Assembly: GCA_018340375.1 (NCBI GenBank)
Contig: JAFFJZ010000006.1
Coordinates: 17,431,501 to 17,495,500, forward strand
Length of the DNA stretch: 64,000 nt
Source: Gonatopus flavifemur
Taxonomy: Eukaryota; Arthropoda; Insecta; Hymenoptera; Dryinidae
Direction of reading: 5' to 3'
Shown piece by piece: positions 1-12,000 of this stretch (its first letter is position 1; each line of letters begins with the position of its first letter). The notes beneath the pieces are model-generated. The model saw only the letters and a program-made list of their open reading frames with translations. It made no database searches and had not been told where the DNA came from. The translations under genes and the position numbers were made by a program.

Positions 1-3000
1 CTGTATTCGATACCGAACAACGGATATTAATATTCTCTGATGCGGGGAAGACTCCACAAAATAATGGAACAAAAATTCGCCCTGTGTACAATTTATTCTT
101 CAGAAGCCTTCAACCGGCACTCATTCGTTTCCACAATTGTAAGTCAGAGACAAATCCAATGATTTTATTCAATTTTCAATTACCGATTACTATTTTGCAG
201 ATAGATTTCTGCATACTCAGGATTCTGCCGCAATTTTAACAAGTCCGGAAGTGTCTCTGCCGAATATGAATTTGTGTATAGATATATCGATTGGATTGTG
301 TACGAGATGTGAAGTAAAAATCGCTTTGAGTGGGGTTAACGCTCAACAGGATACCAACGATAGAGTATTACAGATAATCGATGGATCGAAAATTCCAAGC
401 GCTATGCATGGATTGCCAATGTGGCAACAGGTCAGGGTTAACACAACGATATCGATGAGTAAATTTAGAATTAAAATTATTCCGGGCTTGATGACAGAGA
501 TAAGGAATCCTTTTTGGACGATAGGGAGAGTGCATCAATGCAGACCACAAGGTTAGTGGTTTCACAGGGTCTGTTCGTTTGATAGCAGTAGAAATGTTTA
601 TCAATTTTCTCCATCAGTTGTAAAATGAAGAAAATTTTGGTGTCATCGGTTCATCAATTGTTTGATGTTGTTCATTACTGCCTGGCACGGAATAAGTGAA
701 GAAATTTTTGTTTTGGCTGAGGTTTTTGGATACCCAGGAAAAAATCATTAGATCTATTCAGATCTAAATAGATCTGAGTAGATCTGATTTTTGGTCAGAT
801 CTGGTTCAAAAGATCAGATTAGATCTGTTCAGATCTTGGCACATCTGGTTAGATCTGAGTAGATCTCGTTAGATCTGAATTGAATATTAGATTAAATCTT
901 AATGAGCAATTGGTGGTTCAATTGTCAGAAATTTTGTGATATCTGTCTGTATATGAATTTAATTTTGCACATATATTGTGACAAACACAAGCCAAAATCG
1001 CAGTTTTTCAGATCTTGATAGATCTGTTTAGATCTGACCAAAATTTAGATCTGGTCAGATCTGATCATTTTTTCCCGGGTAGCTGAAGTTTGTCCAAGAT
1101 TTCATATCCCACCAGAGTCCTCGCGTCTACCCGGGATGAAATTCTCAAACTTCCATGTGCTTTAATTCATACTGTGAATGCAATTCACCGTGCTTGTCCA
1201 TCTTACAGAATCTGTGAGGGTTGGAGTGATGGAAGCTGTGCAGGATAAAAATTCATCTTATTACTGGCCAAATGTGACTTGTCAAAAACTTTCATATGAA
1301 CGCAACGTTATTGTAAGTTCTATACAAAATGTGGCGTTCGATCTATCAATAGGTAACAATATTATTTTCCATATTCAAATAATTCCATGACACACTGAAA
1401 TTGAATGAATCTTCTTTTCATTTCTGGATAGACAATTACAATTGTTCGGAAGGTAAGATTGGGCCATATTGCAAGGTGCGCTGTTCGGATCATTTGGGAA
1501 CCGAGAATTGTGAGGGGACAATAGTTTGTCAGAGAAAAAGTTGTACATGTCCCGTGGGATTCATTGGCAACGATTGTGAAACACGTAATACGATCAAATC
1601 AATTCAATCCATAGTCCCTGGTGAGGAAGACCCTTTAAATCCTATTAGGAAGAAACAAATAATAGGAAGTAAGGAAGTAAGGAGTCCAAAATAATTGAAA
1701 TTCAATAGGAAAATATGTGGAAGATCATTTCCAGATAGCATGCAAGCTTGTCATGAACTTGCCAGAACGTCTACATGATTGATGGACGCCCCCTTACCAA
1801 TTTTAAATGATGAGTTCTTATCACAGTTTTGAACTGCCAAATCAAAGATGTTCCCTGCTGAAAATGCCAGGCAGATCCGGAAAAAAAATAGTTGTCAGGC
1901 TTTGAACGGCTTTTGTCCCACGGACAAAACCAGGCAGGAATTTTGTCAGTTTTCAACCGGATTTCCTGGGACAAAGACCGTTCAAAGCCTGACAACTATT
2001 TTTTTCCGGATCTGCCTGGCATTTTCAGCAGGGTTATTTTTTTATATCATTGGACCCACATTCTACTCCCATAGAAGTCGGTAATCATGGACATTTGCGT
2101 TTCTTGGACCGAGTTATTGATTACCGAATACTCAAAATTCATATTCCATAGAGACGGGTTAAGTGATGATATAACCAATGGGATTCAATCAGCTTCCACA
2201 TATCTTCTCAATCAATTTCAAACTTCTGATTTGGACAAAGGTAATAGAAAATAATGGGGTAACTGACAAAAGCACACATTATTCCCCATTCACTCATTGT
2301 TTTCAAATAGGATTTGAGAGGTCTTTTTAACCAGGATTCCCAATTCATATGTAATTTGAATTCCACATTGATTGTAATCACCATGAATTTTAGAATGTCC
2401 TCAAAATCACTACGGATATGGCTGTAAAGAGACTTGCGGTCGTTGTTTTGATCAGAAATGTAATATCAGAACTGGCGTCTGTGATGTGAAATGCGATAAC
2501 TCTCAGGGATATTATTTTCCTCCTCTATGTAAAATCGGTAAGTGAAATGCAAATTGATAATTCAGCTGTGCACTGAATCATGATTCGTTGCAGGTATAGA
2601 CCGAATTCCCGGTCCGAGAATAGTATTCTTCAACGAAACTTCCGTTGAAATACAAACAAAGGCATTAGACCTGTACAAGGAAGCTAATTCCATATATTTC
2701 ACCAGTATTCGAGTAAGTTGTTCGCGTTTACAAATTATCACTACTACACTTGATTTTCATTGCCTTTTATTATTGCATCCATAGAAAGAAAACGGTGACG
2801 AACAGACATTCGAAAAATTTAAAAAAATTCACATGAATACCAGTACTTTGGAAGACACCATTGTTGATTTGGACCCTGGTACCTTATATTCGGTTAGGTG
2901 GACCTTGGTTGTAAGTAAAACCCGGTCACGTATACCTGGAGCGTGGACCAATTTCACCACTCGATGCACTCGTAAGTGATTGAATGATATTAAAATCATT

Positions 3001-6000
3001 TTCGTATGAAATATAAACGCGTTGGAATTCCTGTACAGTTAGCTCTGATTTCGAAGTGAAGCCTTTCGAAAGGAGTTTAAAACTCAGCTATGCAGAAACT
3101 ACGACGACGGTGAGTGAATTATCAAGTGGATCTATTTTATTCCCAAGGGAATCACAGAAATGAATTTATCACGATAGACTCGATATTCCTGCCCGGCTAA
3201 ATGGTACAACATTTCAATACAAGATACTTACACTGGAGTTGAAATTCGATCAGAAGTATTGCAGAACGTTCCTTACGAATTTCTTGATTTGGTGCCTCAT
3301 AGATTGTACAAAATCAAAATTGTCAGACCAGGAGAGATCATTTTTAATCAAGATATTCGAACTCTTGAAGGACGTAAGATCGATTTATACACAAATTCTG
3401 CACGTAGTGTAATAGAATTTCAATAACTATATATATATATTTTACAGCTCCATCCAAAGTACTCAATTTTCAGAGTACTCAGATTTCTGACGAAGGAGTC
3501 ACTTTAATATGGAATACTCCTGAACAGGAAAACGGAATAATCGTTAGATATGAAATTGTTTTGAAAGTAAGGACTGAATTGATCTTTTTTTGTTTCTTCG
3601 AGCATTGTGGTGAGAATATGTTGTTGAATTTTTAGACATTGCTGTTTAAAGGTTGCAAGGATACCAATGGTACGATTTCTATAAGAGATGAATATATATC
3701 AAACGCTACGATATCGACAAGCATCTCTTTTACGAATTTACATCCCTATACGAGATACAGGGCAGAGGTGAGAGCATGTACGTCCAAGTGTGGAGATGCA
3801 GAAACATTGGAATTTGAAACTGATTCTTCAGGTGAGTCTCAATGATTGACTCAATTGTTAAAATTCTATTGAAGCGAATTGATTTTCTTAGATACACCCA
3901 CCGCGATATTTAGTAATTTAGAACTGATAGATGATATTTTGTATTGGAAACACCCGAAGAATTGTGCTACCATAAACGGTCCCATACCCAGAACAAAGTT
4001 GATATTCGAAGGAATCAGCGATGCCGTCAAGAGGTTTCACGATGTAGTAGAAACCGAGGATTTGTATTTCCGTCTAAAATCGAAAGATCGAGTCATTTAC
4101 GGCGCGGAGACGTATAGAGTGAAAATATTTGCAACGCGAGGTCCTGGCCAGAGACACAACCCATTTGCGTTTACAGAATTGACATTCGTCACTAAGCCTA
4201 AAGGTAGACTTGTTATAAACGCAACCCCGGCTAGAAATGACCTTTTTCTGGTAATTGGATCATATCTTCGCCCAGAAAACTCCAAATTGGAATTAGCCCA
4301 AGGCAGAATTCTTGATCTTCAGTTCCAAAGAGTTCTATTTCTAGCGGGGATATTGTGTTCCATGTTATGTGAATCAATTGAAGATTCGATAACGAAATTC
4401 CTTTGGATTCCAACAGCTCCACCCGCGGTAGAGAATCTAGACTTGTACGAAATAGATTCGAAGAATAAGATCGTTTCTTTGAGATGGCTACCCCCGAGAC
4501 CACCGACGAATGGAGAAATAGAATATTACAGGGTAGGATTTTGTGATTCGAATTGTGAAGAATTGGTATCTGCCATCAACGTACCAATCGACGAGAAATG
4601 TGGATTTTGGAACAATTACATTTGTACTACTGTTAAACAACCCTCTCGTGAATATTCGACAATTTCTGTAAGATATATTATAATGTACCCACACAGCACT
4701 CGTTGTCTGAAAGATATCTTGAGAAAAGTTAGCACAGTTTGAGACTTCTAAAAGATATCTATTCATGTTGCATAAGACTTCTTGCATTGTTCTCAAATAT
4801 TTCTGAAGATATCTTTTAGACAACGAATGCTGTGTGGGTAATGAATAATAACTCAATGATCTTCATTCACTTAACTGATGAATTGTATTATTTCAGGTGA
4901 AAGCATACAATAAAAATACTTCTGAACCCGGAGAATCCTCAGAGATACCGAATATGAGAACAGAACAAGGTATACATTCCTCTCTACTTTTCTAATCCAA
5001 TCTATAATGAACCGATAAAAAATGATTAATCCTTTTCAAAGAGTCCGATGCTCCCTCCAATCTCACTACCAAAGCGCTCGATGCGGGAATTTTGGATCTC
5101 CAATGGACCCATCCATGGCGAACGTATGCCCGAATAAATAAATTCATCATTGCGGTGAAATTAATTTCTACGAATCTGAGAAAGAAAATGTCAAATGCGA
5201 TGGAGAATGTGATCACGCGATTCGAACATAACGTGTCCAAATATCATCTCCTCTACAACGAGAAATTATATTTGTTGCCCTCGTCGGTATACGAGGTCTC
5301 CGTTTACCCTCTAAGTCAGACAGGAATGCATGGAAAAAGAATGGTTGTAGGAACCAAAACTCCATCTTCGTTGGCTTTCGAAGAAACTCTGGAGTGGTGG
5401 ATCGACAAATTGTCATTGACCATTTTTTTACACGTACCTCAAGTGACGAATGATACGATGAACAGTGTGATGTATGTGATAGTAATGGGACCTCATCCTT
5501 GCGCGCAATACACTCCTGTAACTTCGCAACTCATGAGACAGGCTCAGATTAAATACTATGAAATCGCCTGGATCGCTGCTATCTTTCCAGTGAGTAATTG
5601 TGCGGATATTATCAGTCGAATTTGAATCCATCGATTATCCCTTGATTTCAGACCGCTGAATACGCTGGTGAAATATTCAAGGTAGGCGATAATAAAATTT
5701 ATGATGGAGCAATTAATTGTCCATTGAAACCGAACAAATCTTACGTCGTCACACTCATCGTCCATACCGATCAAGGAGCCATGAACGATACATTCATTGT
5801 TGCGAAAACAACACGTATCGATATTGGCAACGAACCAACGATGTACAACATCATTTGGATGATTCCTGTTGCATTTTGCATTGCCGTTATTGTATTTTGT
5901 TGTTACTTTCGTCGAAGGTGAAGTATTTGTAACTGCATTGTATATTACTCACAAATTCTGATATGATTCTCTATATTTATTTCAGGAGGAAGAAAAATGG

Positions 6001-9000
6001 ACTTGTGCGAAGCAATGTTCAAGAAATCATGCCATTATCCGATCATAGTAATTATAAAATTCCTCAAATCGTTTCAAATTCGAAACTTATCGATCACGAA
6101 TCACAGCGAAATGCATCCAACAATAACGCGTTATGCGAACTGGAAAATGAATCAAGAATTCCAACTGATGATATTCAGAAGAATGTCGTGTGGGATGAAC
6201 CGTCTGTGATAAAGGTTAAAGATTTTGAAGATTATGTGAAAAATGCTATAGCTTCTGGACTCTTGGATCAACAATACAATGTAAGATTCAGAAGAATAGT
6301 TCTGAGATTTTGAATTTTCATTCTCTGTCGTAAAATCTTGATCAATTCAAATAAAATCCTATCGATCCTGTTTTTCAAATACACACAAGAAATCGCATAG
6401 ATTCCTACACGGAGAAAAATGTGTATGGTAGAACCAGCAATATAAGAATTGTCAACATTTTATTGCTGGTGGTGCAATAATTTGTTGTTCGTGCAGCAAC
6501 AGTACATTGTTTCGTTAACAAGAATTGAATTGCTGGAAATCACTGGTTAAAATGACAATATGAGTTGCCATTTCAACTCACAATAAACATTGTTGATTTG
6601 ACAAAACAATGTCAAGCAGCGACATAGAATTGACAAAAAAAATTGTCGTAATGAAGCGGCATAATTATTCCCGTGAGAAATTAATTTTTATCCACTTCAA
6701 GAGACAGCCAAAATTGATATCCAAGTGAAAATACATTCTTCCACAAACCCTCCTCCGATAGAGTTTTTCTTGAATTCACAAACATATAAATCAATCCCAA
6801 TTTCAGATTGATTGACAAACCTTACATGAGTTTAATAAATACATTTGACGAGTTTCATTCGTTTTTGAAAAAATTCCTGTGATTTAAATCCTAATTCATT
6901 CATTCAATGTGCACAATCTCATGTTTGTATTGAATATATTTTCATCGTTAACTCTCAACAAAGTCAAGGATTACCATAAGTGGCAATTTGAGTACTCAGT
7001 TGTCACCTTGGAGATCTGCTAATCTGATCTTCGATTCCCACTCGGAGGACCCGGGTTCGAATCTCGCTACTGCAACTTTCCAACGTTGAAACTTACAATC
7101 AGCTTTCCTTCAAATATGAATCGAACCACATTGTAATAGAATGTTGTTTGTAGGGATAAATTCGGATGAAAATTTTGTATTTCTTAGTCAAAAGTAATAT
7201 TTTTCAATTAGGTAAATTATAAATTATTAATATAATCACATGATATTGCAGAATTGAATATTTGAATTGTCAATATTGTTGCCAGTGTGGCAATAGTGAC
7301 GGTCATATTTTTATGATATCTATTGTGAGTCGATACATAACAATATTCTGTTGCCAATTCAGCAATATAATTGTTAGTGTTTTTCTCCGCGTAGGGATCG
7401 TTGGGTTCTATGGGAATTGATGAAGGAAGAATGCTGTAGGTGTTAAATTCAATCCCATCAAGCCTTATAGATCCTGTAAAATCCCACGAAATTGCATACC
7501 CTATGACAAAACCCAGGTGAATCCCTTAGGGACCTACAATGAGTGGGTACGCACTCATTTTCATATGAGTTCCTAGGCAATGTCAAGTGGAATTCAGGAC
7601 GATTTTTGACGGGGTAAACACTGTTTCGAATCCGAATATCAAACCTCATGAATACTAACGAAATTCAATCAAAACCAATAAAATCGACTTATACACGGAG
7701 AAAAAAGAATTTGCTATGACAGCGGAACCTGATTTTGCTGGAACAGCAATCTTGTTAGCTACAACAGCGATTTTTTAGCTGTGGCAGCACTCAAGCATTT
7801 TGTTCCCCTAGCAAAATTTTGTTTGTCATTCTGCATGTAATACTAGAAATTTTGCTAGCCCAACAAAAAATTTGCCGTTTTGGTAAATCATTTCGCTCTC
7901 TCAGCAATTCAGTTAGCTGGGGTGATGAATTTTTAGTTAAGCTAGCAAAAAAATTTGCTATTCTGTATATAATACCTCGATTCGCTGCGTCAGCAAATTT
8001 TTTTCCTCCGTATACGGTTCCATGAGGATTGTACAACTGGGTTAATTCATTATTTTACAGACGTTCGTGAGAGGTCCCACAAAGTCATGGGATTATGGAA
8101 TGTTACCTCAAAATAAAACCAAGAACCGTTATGGAAATTTGATTGCATGTGAGTGGAAATTGTTAAAATCAACGAACGAATGGTTATTATTAATATCCTT
8201 TGTTAATTAACAGACGATGAGACACGCGTTGTACTTGATAAGCTACCTGAGGATTCTTATTCTGATTATATCAATGCTAATTATATCAAGGTAAAGTTAC
8301 ATCGATATATGCTGCCATGCTCAAAAAACCGAATGAGATCCAGATAAAACTGGGATTTTAACCGGTTCCATCCGGGCATGAAATTTGGGGGAGAGGGAGT
8401 CGTGAGTTTTGCGATCTGTGATAACGCTTTTTTCAGAATCACACTTAACTTTTTCAGGTTGAATTTAGATTCAGCGTAATAATGTGATTCTTTTCCGAAA
8501 TTTTGAGGATGGATGGAATCTGATTAGAACACGAATACGACATTCGGAGATCTATGCGAATTCTTTCTGATTTTCAATTGTAATTCGTGAGATCAACCCT
8601 GAGCGAGATCCGGATGGGTTTAAGTAAAACCCGGACACAAAATACATTCTAGGAAGTTCCCAGATCCTATCCGGGTTTTGAGCAGCCCTCGTGGAAATGT
8701 ATCTACACCAAAGTACACCGTGAACTACGCCATGTTACGCTAAAACCGACAAAAAGTCGTACTTTTCATGAATTCATGCAATATAAGCCTGAATTCTTAG
8801 TTTCCGTACAGTTGGTTTCATAAAAACTTTTCAAATGAGAAATAACTAAGAACTTCCCTCCATTTCTTGGTATAGAGAATTGATGCAATAAAAATTGCAT
8901 GCCCACAAAATTCCTCTTGATTTATACAATCTTATCTCCATGATGAGACTGGGAGAGAATAAAAAGTGTACTTGATAATGATAGGGCTTCTCTCTCTTAG

Positions 9001-12000
9001 ACTCTCGTCTTAAATTGAAAAATGCTCTATATTGACTATTCTGAAAATTGAGGACATAGAATTTTTGAATAGAATCAAGCTTCTACCTAAGGTGCAACAA
9101 AATCATATAGGATTCCCATTTCATCGCAGAGGATAACGAAGATATTTTCTCAGTCTCGAAACTAGTCTCGGTATCGGTCTCGGTGCAGGTCTCGTTGCGT
9201 ATTTCGACATATCCCAACCAGAAATTTACTACAGGCCCAGTACTGCACCAGTACTAGCTAAGACTGGCAGGGTACTGGCATTTGTCTGGAATGATAACGC
9301 TTTTCAGTACTGGGAATTGAGTACTGATGTCATTATTCGCAATCAGTGCAGGGCCAGTATTGGGTTAGTACCTGGCCGGTATCAAGTTCTCAGTACTGGT
9401 TTATCACTGGTAATTACTGTATTTTTATGCATCCGGCCCAATACTGGCACTGTACTGCACCTGTTGTCAACATTGGCATATTACGGATTTTTCTGATTGG
9501 AATATCTCTGCTAATTTTGTTCGAATGATCAAGGTTCCATTCCATTCCGTGGATTCCATTTGTACTCTCAAATTATCTTGATCGTCTTGATATTTCAAGA
9601 GATTGGAATAATTATTGATAACTATTTTATCTTTCTTTGACGCGAGTCTCGTGCGAAGCCCTAATATTGAATAAATGAATAATGGACGTGTTCCTAAATT
9701 GTACTTTGCGTGCTTAAATTGCACAATTAAATTCAGATTATTGAGAGTGCAGGGGAATGTATCTAATCAAACGATAGAACATTTTATCACTCAGATTTAC
9801 AACTTTAAGATTTCATACTCACAGTTTGACTTGCCGTATAAAGGTAACTCAATAAACTCAACGTTGTATCAACGAAGGAAATCAACCAAAAATAAGACGA
9901 ATTCATAAAATTTGTTGTAACTAATATAACAGACACCCTAGCAAATCAAATGCATGCAGAATTGGGCGCGTTTCCGTTTTACCGACACACTAATGGTGGG
10001 GTTTAAGCAATGGTGCAATTTAGGCGCACTTCCCCTATGTTACTGCAGTAGAGCAAACGAACTCACGATGATAAAAATCTTAGTTTTGGGAAAAATTCGT
10101 AGTCTCCAAGCGCTTTATGTTTGATCTCATAGTGGAAAGTTCTCTAAGTCCTCATTCTGTCGTTAAAATCCTTGGAAATAGTAGGTAGAAAATAACAACT
10201 AATGCAACAATCTATAGATAACTACATATGTCACGGGAGTGGAACGACCGAAAACTCACGATGATGAAGATCTTAGTTTTCATTCAATTACCCTGGTGAA
10301 AATTTCCGCTCGCTGGAAACAAATGTTGAAACAAATAAAACGTAAAATGTTTCAATTTCTGCTTCTTTCGCGCTCAGATACTGTTTCGTTGACTCTTCCC
10401 GTCGTGAGAAATTCTTTAAGTTCCCACATAGTCAAAAAAATTCGTGAGAATTCGTGAAAACCGGAGGCTTTCTACAAAGTTCTATGCATAATTTTGTCAC
10501 CTGTGTGATCGATATCATCGTATTCTTAAATGTTCTTTGTACTTGGACTCAAGCACATAATCATGTTTTGTCGTTTATGCTCCTGAATACTCCCGAATTA
10601 CGCTCTTTCACCCGCTAGTATAAAATTCCGTATATTTTCCTGCGTTTTTTTACAACTTTTTACAGATAAACGTAACTCCACGTAATTTGAGGTACACAGA
10701 AAAAAAAAAACTATCTTGTATCAAGAAAATATTGTTTTCGTTATATATGAAACATGGATTGTCTTGATACAAGATAGTTTTTGTTCTGTGTAGATATATA
10801 TCTTCCCGAGGGAGGGTGTATATCTCCGAAACGAAAAACCTTGGCCGTATAAAATACATATCTCTTCAGATACCATTCCATTCTACACCCAATGTGGTTT
10901 CCATCCGGTTTTTTTTTTGAGCAGGGTGAATAATATCTCTCATCCATAGGGTTATAGAAAGGAAAAAGGTTATATAGCTACCCAAGGTCCCAAAAATAAT
11001 ACTGTCATAGACTTTTGGAGAATGATATGGCAGGAAAAGGTACAAGTTGTATGCATGCTTGCGAATCTAATGGAAAATGGCAAGGTACGTTAGAAAAATT
11101 CCAACGCGATATGTGAATTATTGAAAATATTCTTCAAATTGTTTTTGTTATCGTTGAAGGTCAAGTGTGAACAATATTGGCCTGATATCGGCAAAAAGAA
11201 AAAATACGGTGATATTATTGTATTGACGGATAAACATAATGTTTTTGCGGATTATACGTTTAGAACTCTACACGTGACTTGCGGAGAAGAGACGCGTAAG
11301 GTGAATTTTGAAGAATTATGAATTAATCTCCTCTTCAAGGGATGAATTTACACATATTTGATAGATCGAGCATCTGCATTACATGGCATGGCCTGATCAC
11401 GGAGTTCCGATGTACACGCATTCTGTGGTCACATATTTGAAGAAACTCTTGGCAACACCTTCCGGGCCAGGTCCGGTAGTGGTTCACTGTAGTGCAGGAG
11501 TTGGAAGAACAGGCACGATTATCGTTAGCGACATTTGTCTACGTCGAGCCGCTATCGAAGGGGTAATAAACAATCCCACTACCTAATTTCTTCTCATTGA
11601 TTCAAAATTATGGTTATAATTCGTTACAACAGGTGGTCGATATTTTTACCGAAACCAAAAATGTACGAAATCAGAGGGCTAATATGGTGGATAATATACA
11701 ACAATATCTATTGGTGCACTTGGCGCTCGTTGAATGTTTGTTATCGTTACCAACGACATTGACCTGCAACGAGACTCTACCAAGCAAAATCAAAGAGCTG
11801 AAAAAACAATTACCCCTTCAACAACAAAGGTATCTAATCTATCCTCTCTATCAATTACTTGGCTATTTACTATGATCTTGTATTGCGATTTGTTAACGTA
11901 TTACACAGACTTCGAGATACAGCCTGGCAGGACGAAGCCCTACGTCCAGCCGTTACTCTAACTCCATTATCGGATTCCAATGTGGCGAAAAATCGTTTTC

